From positions 5,799,501 to 5,863,500 of the forward strand of contig NZ_AP023360.1 in NCBI RefSeq assembly GCF_018326265.1: 64,000 nt of DNA, written 5' to 3'. The stretch comes from Catellatospora sp. IY07-71. Its GTDB lineage: Bacteria > Actinomycetota > Actinomycetes > Mycobacteriales > Micromonosporaceae. Shown here in pieces: positions 33,883-42,357 of this stretch. Position 1 is the stretch's first letter. Each line of letters opens with the position of its first letter. Both the position numbers and the translations under genes were made by a program. Below the pieces are notes generated by a model that did not search any database, was not told the DNA's origin, and saw nothing but the letters and a program-made list of their open reading frames with translations.

Positions 33883-33937
33883 CGAAGCTCCCGCCACGTC
33901 GTCGCCACGACAGGACGGGAGCATCGAGCACCTCGGC

Positions 33938-34987
33938 TCACGGCCGCAGATCGCCCGGCTCACCCGCCTCCAGCGAAGTCAGCGGATCCTCACCCAACTC
34001 GCCACGCTGATCCAGGACGTAAAGCGTGACCAGCGCCGGGACGAGGGTCACCAGCGCCACCCCGAACCACGCCAGCATCCACTTCTGCGTGATGGGCGCA
34101 CCCGCGCCGTCCGCGATGGTCAGCCCGAACGGCAGCAGGTACGGATACTGCGCCACACCCCACGCCCACACCAGCGCCGCCACCCCACCCGCCGCCAGCA
34201 GCCGCAACCCCCGCACCCCGCCCCGCGCCGCCCGCATGAACGTCAGCGCCAGCAGCACCGCCCCCGCCACCAGCAGCACCCCACCCCGCGTCGTGAACCG
34301 CTCGAACATCTCCGGTGAATCCCCGCGCAGCGCGACCAGCGCACCGATCCCGCACAGCAGCGCCACCACCCCCGTCCACAGCGCCCGCCGCCGGAAATAC
34401 TCCCGCAGCACCGGCAGCCCTCGCCGATGCGCCTCCGCGACCAGATACACCGCCGCCAGGAACGCACCCATCGTTACCGCGAGCAGCCCCACCAGGATCG
34501 ACGTCGGATTCCACCAGCTCGTCACCTCGTTGCCGGCCGCGTTGCCCGGCGGCACCCGGCCCGCGATGATCCCGCCCAGCGCCGCACCCAGGCAGAACGG
34601 CGTCAGCACCGCACCCAGCCCGAACAGCACCCCGGCCACGTGCCGCCGCCCCGCCCGCGCCGCGTCCTTGCGCAGCGCGAAGTTCGCCCCGCGCAGCACG
34701 ATCCCCAACGCCGCCAGCATCAGCGGGATGTACAGCGTCGTCATCGCCGACGCGAACGCCGTCCCGAACGCCGTCCACGTCAGCACCAGCAGATACACCA
34801 GCCACACATGGTTGGCCTCCCACACCGGCGTGATCACCGCGTCGATCATCGAACGCACCGCCGCGCCGCGCTCGCGGCCGCCCGCCCACAGGTCCCAGAA
34901 CCCGGCGCCGTAGTCGGCCAGCCCCGACCAGGCGTACAGCGTCACCGCCAGCACGACCAGCACCGCCACCGCGTCCGCGGCGGTCAC
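33938..34987 (-). CDS. cydB: Cytochrome bd ubiquinol oxidase subunit II
   Basis: 349 aa with nine predicted helices. The opening WSGLADYGAGFWDLWAGG and PVWEANHVWLVYLLVLTW (about 53-70) are diagnostic for CydB. With CydA it forms the bd-type oxidase that reduces oxygen with quinol at low oxygen. The ATG overlaps the cydA stop by 4 bp. The C-terminus extends as an acidic cytoplasmic tail (RGELGEDPLTSLEAG). cydCD, needed for assembly in other bacteria, is not in the window. Confidence 0.92.
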   Translation of the reverse strand: MTAADAVAVLVVLAVTLYAWSGLADYGAGFWDLWAGGRERGAAVRSMIDAVITPVWEANHVWLVYLLVLTWTAFGTAFASAMTTLYIPLMLAALGIVLRGANFALRKDAARAGRRHVAGVLFGLGAVLTPFCLGAALGGIIAGRVPPGNAAGNEVTSWWNPTSILVGLLAVTMGAFLAAVYLVAEAHRRGLPVLREYFRRRALWTGVVALLCGIGALVALRGDSPEMFERFTTRGGVLLVAGAVLLALTFMRAARGGVRGLRLLAAGGVAALVWAWGVAQYPYLLPFGLTIADGAGAPITQKWMLAWFGVALVTLVPALVTLYVLDQRGELGEDPLTSLEAGEPGDLRP

Positions 34988-36399
34988 GACGGAGCCTTCT
35001 CGCTGCCCGCCGCCTCGACCTCCGGCCGCGGCCCGTACGGCACCGCCTCGTCGACGAAGTCGCCCAGGTCAGCGCGGCGCCACCGGCGCGCCATGGCCCG
35101 GATCACCGCCACCGTGCCGACCGCCAGCAGCAGATACAGCACCACAACCACCGCGAAGCTGAGCCAGATCCCGTCCGCGCCGGTCACCGCGCTCGACGTG
35201 CGCTCGAAGCCGTACACGATCCACGGCTGCCGCCCCACCTCGGTGACGATCCAGCCCGCCTCGATCGCGATGTACGTCAGCACCCCGGCCGACGCGGCCA
35301 GCCACAGGAACAGCTTCGACTGCGGGAACTCGCGCTTGCGCCAGTAGTGCCAGGCGAACCAGATGACGAACAGCATCAGGAGCGTGGCGATGCCGACCAT
35401 GATGTCGAACGCCCAGTGCACCACGTTGACGTTGGACGGCCGGTCGGCCGGCGCGACGGCGTCCAGCCCCTGCACGTAGGTGTCGGGGCTGTTGCCGGCC
35501 AGGATCGAGTTCAGGTCGGGGATGCGCAGCCCGCCGGACACGGTGTTGGTCGCCGAGTCGTACCGGCCGAAGAAGATCTCCGCCTGGTGCGTGCCGGAGT
35601 TGGTGACCACCTCCATGGCCGCGAACTTGACCGGCATCTCCTGGAACACCCAGACCGCGATCAGGTCGCCGACCACCATCTGCAGCGGCGTGACGATCGC
35701 GGCGACGGTGAACGGGATGAGGAAGCCCAGCCGGTGGTATCGGTCGCGGCGCCCGCGCAGCCAGCCGACGGCGTACACCGACGCCACCGTGAACCCGGCC
35801 GCCATGTATGCGGCGCACGCGAAGTGCAGGAACTCCCAGGGCAGCGCCTTGTTGAAGATCGCGGCGATCGGGTCGATGTCGGTCGGCCAGCCGTCCGGGC
35901 CCGGGGTGAACCCGGCCGGGGTGTTCATCCACGAGTTCGCCGCGATGATGGAGAACGCGCCGACCAGGGCGACGAACGGGATGGGCAGGCCGAGCTTGAA
36001 GTGCGTCCACGGCGTGAGCCGCTTCCAGCCGTAGATGTAGATCGCGACGAGGATCGCCTCCAGGAAGAAGGCGATGCCCTCGATCGCGAACGGCAGGCCG
36101 AACACGTCGCCGTACTTGCCGGTCAGGCCCGGCCAGAGCAGCCCCATCTCGAACGACAGCACCGTGCCGGACACGGCGCCGACCGCGAACGTCACGCCGG
36201 CGACGTGCGACCAGCGCCGGGCCAGCGTCAGTGCGGCGCGGTCGCGATGCTTGAGGCCCTTGTGCTCGGCGATCAGCATGATCGCGGGCAGCGCCACGCC
36301 GAGTGGCACCAGGATGATGTGGAACATCAGCGTGAAGGCCATCTGCGAACGCGCCGGCAGCAGCTGCGCGGGCTCGGATGCGGCCAGTAAATCGAGCAT
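34984..36399 (-). CDS. cydA: Cytochrome bd ubiquinol oxidase subunit I
   Basis: 471 aa. RSQMAFTLMFHIILVPLGV places the axial heme histidine in the first helix; WEFLHFACAAYMAAGF carries the second histidine. The quinol loop after PLQMVVGDLIAVWVFQEMPV is short, as in the Q-loop-short group that includes CIO-type enzymes. GRQPWIVYG is the conserved heme-site motif near the end. It is the promoter-proximal gene of cydAB, with GGGGGAG 7 nt before the ATG. The 205-bp upstream region includes TCCTAGGATTCTGG at 36538, also found before the methyltransferase gene. Confidence 0.93.
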   Translation of the reverse strand: MLDLLAASEPAQLLPARSQMAFTLMFHIILVPLGVALPAIMLIAEHKGLKHRDRAALTLARRWSHVAGVTFAVGAVSGTVLSFEMGLLWPGLTGKYGDVFGLPFAIEGIAFFLEAILVAIYIYGWKRLTPWTHFKLGLPIPFVALVGAFSIIAANSWMNTPAGFTPGPDGWPTDIDPIAAIFNKALPWEFLHFACAAYMAAGFTVASVYAVGWLRGRRDRYHRLGFLIPFTVAAIVTPLQMVVGDLIAVWVFQEMPVKFAAMEVVTNSGTHQAEIFFGRYDSATNTVSGGLRIPDLNSILAGNSPDTYVQGLDAVAPADRPSNVNVVHWAFDIMVGIATLLMLFVIWFAWHYWRKREFPQSKLFLWLAASAGVLTYIAIEAGWIVTEVGRQPWIVYGFERTSSAVTGADGIWLSFAVVVVLYLLLAVGTVAVIRAMARRWRRADLGDFVDEAVPYGPRPEVEAAGSEKAPS

Positions 36400-36537
36400 G
36401 TAGCGCTCCCCCGTGCGCTGGACGTCGATTCACCTTAACAATGACAAATCGCCCAAGCCCGCTCTTCAGTCGGTGAGCCGGGCGGAGCCCGTCCTCATTG
36501 ATCGTCTGCGGGAGGACGGGTCACACCCTGTAAGCCA

Positions 36538-36551
36538 TCCTAGGATTCTGG
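36538..36551 (-). promoter_or_regulatory. Shared motif TCCTAGGAYTCTGG upstream of cydA
   Basis: TCCTAGGATTCTGG here differs by one base from TCCTAGGACTCTGG at 37702-37715. The core TCCTAGGA is palindromic. Each copy lies upstream of a leftward gene (cydA; methyltransferase). It may be a shared operator or promoter. Confidence 0.3.
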
Positions 36552-36605
36552 GATGTGAGGTGAGAACACGTCGGCAACGCTGGGCTGCCGCTGTCGACGT
36601 ACGGT

Positions 36606-36923
36606 TCAGTTCAGATGAGCGAGCCGCACGCGCGCCGCAAGGGTCAGCTCGCGCAGGGCTTCGGCGGTGTCCGGCCGGGTACGGAGCGCCTCCTCCAGCC
36701 TGACCCGCCACATGCCGGCTTCGACGCTGCGCACGTCGGCGCGCTCCGCGCGCAGCAGCCGGTCGCGGGTGACCGCCAGCTGGGCTCGCCCGGACGGCCC
36801 CAGCACGGCGGCGAGCGCGGCTTCGAACCAGCCGAACAGCTCCGCATCGGCGTTGGCCGCCGTGACCAGCATGGTGGCCGCGTCCCAGGCGATCCGTGGC
36901 TGGTGCAGTACACCGGTGTGCAT
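36606..36923 (-). CDS. Small helical protein of unknown function
   Basis: 105 aa, all helical by composition: AATMLVTAANADAELFGWFE, then a run of Leu/Arg/Ala heptads (AQLAVTRDRLLRAERADV, LEEALRTRPDTAEALREL). I do not recognise a family, but similar short proteins are common in actinomycetes. It lies between the methyltransferase and cydAB on the same strand, with gaps on both sides. Confidence 0.55.
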   Translation of the reverse strand: MHTGVLHQPRIAWDAATMLVTAANADAELFGWFEAALAAVLGPSGRAQLAVTRDRLLRAERADVRSVEAGMWRVRLEEALRTRPDTAEALRELTLAARVRLAHLN

Positions 36924-36964
36924 GAGGCCTCCCCGTCGAGGTCGGATCAGGGCTCAAAAGCTAG

Positions 36965-37630
36965 TCAGGACAGAGACGGATCTGCATCCGACGAAAGGCC
37001 ATCCGCACTCCACGGCGGGCGGCGCAGCGTCAGCGACTGGAAGGTGCGCCCGCCCGGGGCCACCACGTGGAAGTCGACGACGTCGAACAGCGGGCGTACG
37101 TGCGCGAGCAGCTCGTCGTCGGTGCGCCAGGCGAAGAAGCGCGGCGGCTCGTGCGCGTCGGTGGGCAGCGGACCGGCGTGCTGCCGCCCGCCCCAGACGC
37201 CCAGGAAGAACAGCCCGCCGGGCCGTAGCACCGCCCGCACCTTCGCCAGCACCGCCGGCAGGTCGGCGTCCGGCACGTGCAGCAGGCTGTTCAGCGCGTA
37301 AACGGCGTCGACCGACTCGTCCGCTGCCCCGGGGTTCAGGAAGTCGGCGACCCGGGCGTCGACGCCCTTCGCCCGGCACCGCCGCACCATCTCCGGCGAC
37401 AGGTCGATCGCGACGACGGTGTATCCCTGCTGGACGAAGTACAGGCTGTCCTGGCCGGTACCTGCGCCTAGTTCGAGCAGGCTGCGCCGGCCCTCGGCGC
37501 GTAGCCGCGCCTCGAACGCGGCCCGTTCGGCGAGCTTCCACGGCTCCTTGGCATGGGTGTCGCGCTCTTCCGCACCGGCGTCGTAGGCCCGCCTCAGCGG
37601 TGCGAGCACGTCGGCATACCGGTATTCCAT
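36965..37630 (-). CDS. SAM-dependent methyltransferase
   Basis: 221 aa class I methyltransferase. The SAM-binding motif I is LLELGAGTGQDSLYFVQQG (about 52-70), motif II is VVAIDLSPEM, and a DAVYALNSLLHV acidic strand follows. FFLGVWGG is motif III-like. The substrate is unknown. GGGGAG lies 6 nt before the ATG. The DUF name is not recoverable by eye; many actinobacterial small-molecule methyltransferases have this layout. Confidence 0.83.
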   Translation of the reverse strand: MEYRYADVLAPLRRAYDAGAEERDTHAKEPWKLAERAAFEARLRAEGRRSLLELGAGTGQDSLYFVQQGYTVVAIDLSPEMVRRCRAKGVDARVADFLNPGAADESVDAVYALNSLLHVPDADLPAVLAKVRAVLRPGGLFFLGVWGGRQHAGPLPTDAHEPPRFFAWRTDDELLAHVRPLFDVVDFHVVAPGGRTFQSLTLRRPPWSADGLSSDADPSLS

Positions 37631-37701
37631 GACCCGCTCCCCTCGTCCGAGATCCCGGCAAAGCGTGCCATGCCGTGAGCGGGACCATCGCCCCTAAGGC
37701 G

Positions 37702-37715
37702 TCCTAGGACTCTGG
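37702..37715 (-). promoter_or_regulatory. Shared motif TCCTAGGAYTCTGG upstream of methyltransferase
   Basis: Second copy of the motif at 36538-36551, 72 bp upstream of the methyltransferase start. Confidence 0.3.
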
Positions 37716-37722
37716 TTCGGTC

Positions 37723-37780
37723 CGATTTCCGGGAACCTGTACGAATGCCGGGCGTAAGGGCTGCAGTTTCCCGGAAATCG
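37723..37780. repeat. 13-bp perfect inverted repeat, candidate operator
   Basis: Arms 37723-37735 and 37768-37780 (CGATTTCCGGGAA and its reverse complement) are separated by 32 bp. They lie in the divergent region between the methyltransferase and the coiled-coil gene, 40 bp before its -10 hexamer. A dimeric regulator could bind here, perhaps the coiled-coil protein itself. Confidence 0.5.
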
Positions 37781-37819
37781 CAGGGCGTGCCCCGCACACC
37801 AGTACGAGCCGCGAGCCGC

Positions 37820-37825
37820 TACGCT
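37820..37825 (+). promoter_or_regulatory. -10 hexamer TACGCT, near-leaderless start at 37832/37835
   Basis: TACGCT ends 6 nt before a TTG at 37832 and 9 nt before the ATG at 37835; either could begin the protein. Confidence 0.45.
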
Positions 37826-37834
37826 GCGCAGTTG

Positions 37835-38962
37835 ATGTCCACACCGCACACCGAAGAGACGACCCGGCCCTGCGCGTACTGCGGCAAGCCGGTCGCGCAG
37901 CGTGCCGCCGCCGGCCGCCCGTTCCGCTACTGCCGCGACAACGACGGCGCCTGCCAGGCCGCCGCGCGTAACAGCCGGCTGCGCCACCGCAACTCCCCCG
38001 GCCTGGCCGGGCAGGTCGCCAAGGCGTTCGAGGTCGTCGAGCGGCTGGAGCAGGTCGCCGAGACGCTCACCGAGGCCCTCGAAGCCGAACTCTCCCCCAC
38101 CGGTGTGGAGCGCCAGCTCGCCGAGGTGCGCGCCGAGGCCGCCGGTCAGGTCGCCACCGCGCACACCGAACGCGACGAGGCCCGGCACGACGCCGAGCGG
38201 GCCGCCCGCCTCGCCCGCGAGGCCGCCGACGCCGCCGAGCGCGCCCGTGCCGACGCCGACCTAACCAAGCGCGACGCCGAGGAGCGTGCCGAGGCCGCGA
38301 TCCGCGCCGCCCGTGAGGCCGCCGACAGGGACATCGCCGCCGCCCGGCAGCGGGCCGCGGAGCAGGCCGAACGCGCTGAGCGGGCCGACGCCGCGGCAGC
38401 CGAGTCGGCGCGGGCCGCCACCGCGGCTCTTGGCGAACGGGATGCGGCCCGGCGCGATCAGGCCGCCGCCGACGCGCTTCGCGCCGAGGCGTACCGCGAC
38501 CGTGACGCCACCCGCGCGGCCGCTGATCAGGTCCAGGCCGCCTTCGAGCTGGCCCGCGCCGCCGCCGAGGAGGCCGCCCGCGAGGCCGAGGCGTCGAAGG
38601 TGGACCTGACCCGCGCCCAGCAACAGCTCGCCGCCGTACAGGGGGAACTCTCCGCGGCCCGTCAGGAGCACGCGCAGCAGATCACGGCCACCCGCGCGGA
38701 GCTGTCGGCCGCGCAGTCCGCCCTGGCCGCCGCCGAGACCGGCCGCGCCGCCGCCGAATCCCTCGCGCAGCAGCGCCAGACCGACATCACCGTGCTCACC
38801 GTGCAGCGGGACGCGGCCGTGGCCGAGGCCGCCGCCCTGCGTGCCCGCGTCGACGAACTCACCGGCCAGGTCGGTCAGCTCGCCGGCACCCTCACCCAGC
38901 TCACCGCGAAGCTGACCATCCCCGCCCAGCCCAACCTGAACCCCGCCGTATCGCCGGCATAA
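37835..38962 (+). CDS. Zinc-finger-like and long coiled-coil protein
   Basis: 375 aa. The N-terminus carries CAYCGKPV and, 20 residues on, FRYCRDNDGAC, a CxxC...CxxxxxxC arrangement that could bind one zinc. From about residue 60 to 355 the sequence is a nearly unbroken Ala/Glu/Arg-rich coiled coil (AERARADADLTKRDAEERAE, AAEEAAREAEASKVDL). This layout is like KfrA- or SMC-arm-like plasmid and chromosome proteins, but I cannot place it in a family. It may be a DNA-binding dimer. The inverted repeat at 37723-37780 just upstream would suit autoregulation. Confidence 0.6.
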   Translation: MSTPHTEETTRPCAYCGKPVAQRAAAGRPFRYCRDNDGACQAAARNSRLRHRNSPGLAGQVAKAFEVVERLEQVAETLTEALEAELSPTGVERQLAEVRAEAAGQVATAHTERDEARHDAERAARLAREAADAAERARADADLTKRDAEERAEAAIRAAREAADRDIAAARQRAAEQAERAERADAAAAESARAATAALGERDAARRDQAAADALRAEAYRDRDATRAAADQVQAAFELARAAAEEAAREAEASKVDLTRAQQQLAAVQGELSAARQEHAQQITATRAELSAAQSALAAAETGRAAAESLAQQRQTDITVLTVQRDAAVAEAAALRARVDELTGQVGQLAGTLTQLTAKLTIPAQPNLNPAVSPA

Positions 38963-39006
38963 CCCGCCCGCCCACACCCCCACCCCACCCCTCGAGAACC
39001 GCGTCC

Positions 39007-39093
39007 CGAGCCCAAGATCGCGCAACTTGCCTGGCAGTTGCCTGGCACATGGCCGTATCTTGGGCTCGCTTTCACCCAGGTGCCAGGCAAGTT
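39007..39093. repeat. Compound inverted repeat containing AACTTGCCTGGCA
   Basis: Two nested or interleaved inverted pairs: CGAGCCCAAGAT at 39007-39018 with 39057-39068, and AACTTGCCTGGCA at 39024-39036 with 39081-39093. TTGCCTGGCA repeats again at 39038-39047. The right arm and its flank strongly resemble those at 61290-61314, so they are members of one repeat family. The region lies between convergent genes. Confidence 0.7.
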
Positions 39094-39149
39094 TGATGAT
39101 CAAGGCGGCTGCACGGCCGGCGGGGCGGGCGGGGCGGGAGGGAGGCGGG

Positions 39150-40448
39150 TCAGGAGTCCTCGTCCCAGTCGATGGCGGGGGCGTCGGTACGGGAGGGGTC
39201 GAGGAGCTTGGCGGAGCGGTGGTTCGGGCGGAGGTAGAACTCCTCGGCCCAGGTGACGTATGAGTGGATCTTCGAGCCCATGTCGCTGAGCAGCTCCAGG
39301 TGCACGCCGAGCCAGGCGGCGAACGCGAACCGCCCGTGGATCTCGTGCCGGTGCGGGCCGATCTCGGCGACCGCCGCCTTGGTGCCGATCATGGCCATGA
39401 TGCCCTTGTCGCGGTAGTGGAACGGCTGCGGCGCCTCGCCCCGGCTCTGCGCGACGATGTTGTCGGCCACCCACCGGCCGGACTGCTGCGCGACACTGCC
39501 GAGCTGCGGCAGCTCCGGCTCGTCGCCGTACGGGATGTTCGCGACGTCGCCGATGGCGTAGACGTGCGGGTGGCCGGCGACGCTGAGGTCGGGTCCGACC
39601 TGGAGGCGGCCGCCGTGCCCGACGGGCAGCCCGGAGGCGGCGGCGATGTCGGCGGCCTTCTCCCCGCCGCCCCACACCACGAGCCTGGTCTTGATGACCG
39701 TGCCGTCGGCGAGGGTGACGGACTCGGGCGTGACCTGCTGCACGCGGGTGCCCAGGTGCAGCGTGACGCCGCGGTTCTTGAGCTGGCGGGCCGCGTAGTC
39801 GCCGGATTCGTGGCTGAACGCCGACAGCAGCGTCTGGCCGCCGTCCACCAGGATGATCTGCGCCTCGGCACACGGGACGTCGCGGTGCACGCCCGGCATC
39901 ACGTCGTGGACCAGCTCGGCCAGCGCGCCCGAGGTCTCCACGCCGGTCGGGCCGCCGCCGACGACCACGAAGTTGAGCGCGCCCTCGCCGACCAGCGCCG
40001 GGTTCGCGGCGACGTCCTGGAAGACGGTGAGGACCCGGCCGCGGACCTGGAGCGCGTCCTCGACGCTGTACAGCGGGAAGGCGTGCTCCCGGGCGCCGGG
40101 GGTGTCGAAGAAGTTCGGCTGCGCACCGGCGGCGAGCACGAGGTGGTCGGCGGTGAGGGTGTCGCCGGAGGCGAGGGTGACCGTCATCGCGCCTGGGTCG
40201 ATCGCGGTCACGTCGTCCTTGCGCACGTTCACGCTCGGGTGGTGGCGGAAGAGCCGGGCCAGATCGAAGCGCACGTCCTTGGAGGTCAGCTCGGCGGTGG
40301 CGACCTGGTACAGCAACGGCTGGAACTGCTGGAAGCCGGCGCGGTCGATCAGCTCGACCCGCACTCCGGGTCTGCCGGACAGGCGCTTGGCGCAGGCGAC
40401 CCCGGCCAGGCCGCCGCCCACGATGACCACGTTCACGTCTGCGCTCAT
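39150..40448 (-). CDS. Type-II NADH dehydrogenase-like FAD oxidoreductase
   Basis: 432 aa. The N-terminal FAD motif is VVIVGGGLAGVACAKRLSGR (about 6-25) and the NAD motif is FVVVGGGPTGVETSGALAEL (about 155-174). FQPLLYQVATAEL and HVYAIGDVANI are typical of the NDH-2 group, which passes electrons from NADH to quinone at the inner membrane face without pumping protons. The C-terminus is acidic. The ATG at 40448 has GGGGAAG 6 nt upstream. It lies 90 bp downstream of the DUF389 gene on the same strand. Confidence 0.87.
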   Translation of the reverse strand: MSADVNVVIVGGGLAGVACAKRLSGRPGVRVELIDRAGFQQFQPLLYQVATAELTSKDVRFDLARLFRHHPSVNVRKDDVTAIDPGAMTVTLASGDTLTADHLVLAAGAQPNFFDTPGAREHAFPLYSVEDALQVRGRVLTVFQDVAANPALVGEGALNFVVVGGGPTGVETSGALAELVHDVMPGVHRDVPCAEAQIILVDGGQTLLSAFSHESGDYAARQLKNRGVTLHLGTRVQQVTPESVTLADGTVIKTRLVVWGGGEKAADIAAASGLPVGHGGRLQVGPDLSVAGHPHVYAIGDVANIPYGDEPELPQLGSVAQQSGRWVADNIVAQSRGEAPQPFHYRDKGIMAMIGTKAAVAEIGPHRHEIHGRFAFAAWLGVHLELLSDMGSKIHSYVTWAEEFYLRPNHRSAKLLDPSRTDAPAIDWDEDS

Positions 40449-40538
40449 GATGTTCTTCCCCGTGCTACGCGGGACCGGGCAGGCAATCATTCTCTCCTGC
40501 GGACCGTGCGGCAGAGCCCGAACCGGAGAACCGGCCGC

Positions 40539-41483
40539 TCAGCCGGCCGGATGTCGCCGGGCGACCCTGGCCCACATGGCGCGCTGTGCGCGCAGCGTCG
40601 CGAAGCCCGTGACGATCAGGATCGCGATGTTGAGCAGCAGCTGGACCAGCGAGCCGCCCGCCTGGCCGGGGCTGCCGACGGCGAGCGAGACGCCTACGTC
40701 GGCGGCGGCCGGGATGGTGGTGACGGAGACGAACACCCCGATCAGCGCGCTGGAGCGGGTGTGCGCCAGGGCGACCACCCCGGCGATGCCGGCCAGCAGC
40801 GCCACGGTCACCGAGTAGAAGTCGGGGGTGTAGATCAGGTGGGACACCGGGCGGATGCCCCGTGCGAAAGCCTCGGGCACCAGTCCCAGGGCGCTGACCA
40901 GGACCGTGAACGCGTACGCGGCGAGCACCGCCAGGGTGAAGCCCACCGCCAGCGCGAGCATGCCGTGCCCGGCCAGGCGCCGGTCGCCGCGGTCGAGGCC
41001 CAGCGCGACGCCGGTGATGGCGCCGTACTCCGGGCCGAGGATCATCGCCGCGACGATGAGGATCTGCGAGTTGGTCAGCAGCCCCGCCGCACCGATCACC
41101 CCCGCGACGACCAGCAGGAGCAGAAAACTCGGGGTGTACGCGGCGTCGGCGCGGATGCGCGCCTCGACCGCGGCCCAGACGGGCGCCCGGGCGAGGCGGC
41201 GCGGCAGCCGGGCGGCGACGGCGTCGCCGTGCTCGGACAGGGCCAGCGCGACCGGGTCGGCGGTCAGCGAGCCGTGCCGGTCCACGCCGAGCGCGCGCAG
41301 GGTCGCCAGCACCCGGTCGGCGGCCGGCTGCAGCAGGTCGCATTCAAGCAGATCACCTGGGGGTTCCTGGATCGCGTCGCGGCGTACCGCGAGGTTGAGC
41401 ACGCAGGGGTCGGCGGCGAGCGCGGCCGCCACGCGGTCGGTGCGGTGCGGTGGGCTGACCAGCCGGATACGGATCAGGTCCAA
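40539..41483 (-). CDS. DUF389 family membrane protein
   Basis: 314 aa. The first 115 residues are soluble and ferredoxin-like (RIRLVSPPHRTDRVAAALAA). The rest contains six membrane helices with ILIVAAMILGPEYGAITGVA, the DUF389 signature, and SVTTIPAAADVGVSLAVG. Function is not established to my knowledge. The start is TTG with GGAGG about 6 nt upstream; no ATG or GTG is placed as well. Confidence 0.85.
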   Translation of the reverse strand: MDLIRIRLVSPPHRTDRVAAALAADPCVLNLAVRRDAIQEPPGDLLECDLLQPAADRVLATLRALGVDRHGSLTADPVALALSEHGDAVAARLPRRLARAPVWAAVEARIRADAAYTPSFLLLLVVAGVIGAAGLLTNSQILIVAAMILGPEYGAITGVALGLDRGDRRLAGHGMLALAVGFTLAVLAAYAFTVLVSALGLVPEAFARGIRPVSHLIYTPDFYSVTVALLAGIAGVVALAHTRSSALIGVFVSVTTIPAAADVGVSLAVGSPGQAGGSLVQLLLNIAILIVTGFATLRAQRAMWARVARRHPAG

Positions 41484-41661
41484 CCGGGCCTCCGGCCGAA
41501 GTCAGCTTGGCAGGTCGCAATAGTCCATAAAGTAGCACCAAACAGACTCGCGGCCGTGGCTGTGGCAGCAGGCGGACCATGGCATCTGCCGTGACTGTGA
41601 CGCAGGCCCGGTGTTGATCTCCGTAACAGCGCGGCGGCGGCCGGCCGTGTTGGATGGGGGT

Positions 41662-42252
41662 ATGAGCAGCAGCGACGCCGTACCGGTGACCGTGGCGATC
41701 ACACGCCGGGCCGACCCGAGCCACGCCCGCGAGATGATCGCGTGGATGCGGGCGGGCACGACGCTGGCCGAGGAGTTCCCCGGGTTCCTCGGGGCGGGCT
41801 GGGTGCGGCCCGGCCCCGGCTCCACCGAGTGGCACATGCTGTACCGCTTCGCCGACGCGGCGGCGCTGGCCGGATGGGAGCGCTCGGCGCAGCGGCAGTG
41901 GTGGCTGTCCTCGGCGCAGGGCATCGTCGAGCACGCCCGCACCGAGCGGCGGACCGGCATCGAGGGCTGGTTCGACCCGCCGCAGGAGCAGAGCGTCGAG
42001 GAGGCCCGCCCGGCCGCGCCGCCGCGCTGGAAGCAGGCGGTGACCATCTGGCTGGTGTTCTTCCCGCTCAGCCTGCTGGCCAACGCGGTCGCCTCGCGGG
42101 TGCTGGCCGGAGTGTCGCTGGTGTCGCGCACCCTGCTGATCACGCTGTGCCTCACCCCGATCATGACGTACCTGCTGCTGCCGTGGATCACCCGGCGGCT
42201 GGAGTGGTGGCTGCACGGCCGCCCCGCGCCCTGGCGCACGGCCCGGCGCTGA
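41662..42252 (+). CDS. ABM-domain protein with C-terminal membrane helices
   Basis: 196 aa. The first 95 residues resemble the antibiotic biosynthesis monooxygenase-like dimeric alpha/beta-barrel fold (VAITRRADPSHAREMIAWMR, GFLGAGWVR, EWHMLYRF). Residues 130-185 hold two helices (AVTIWLVFFPLSLLANAVAS; TLLITLCLTPIMTYLLLPW). This ABM-plus-two-helix layout is known from several bacteria. GGGGG directly precedes the ATG, and TTGGAT ends 6 nt before it, so the transcript may be leaderless. Confidence 0.75.
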   Translation: MSSSDAVPVTVAITRRADPSHAREMIAWMRAGTTLAEEFPGFLGAGWVRPGPGSTEWHMLYRFADAAALAGWERSAQRQWWLSSAQGIVEHARTERRTGIEGWFDPPQEQSVEEARPAAPPRWKQAVTIWLVFFPLSLLANAVASRVLAGVSLVSRTLLITLCLTPIMTYLLLPWITRRLEWWLHGRPAPWRTARR

Positions 42253-42290
42253 CCGGCCCGGACGGCCCGCGGCTGGCAGATCTAGGTCTC

Positions 42291-42312
42291 TGCATCGATA
42301 CATCGAGATGCA
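42291..42312. promoter_or_regulatory. Inverted repeat TGCATC-N10-GATGCA before secreted-protein gene
   Basis: Six-base arms at 42291-42296 and 42307-42312 lie about 45 bp before the start at 42358, in an A/T-richer patch. It is a candidate operator. Confidence 0.3.
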
Positions 42313-42357
42313 TGCGCTTAGCGTGGCGGCACCTGACCCCTCCCCCGGAGGTATCCG

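Noticed and set aside
36400-36470. Rex- or FNR-like site before cydA
   Set aside because: TTGTCATTGTTAAGGTGAA on the minus strand recalls a Rex box but departs from the TTGTGA-N6-TCACAA pattern at several positions.
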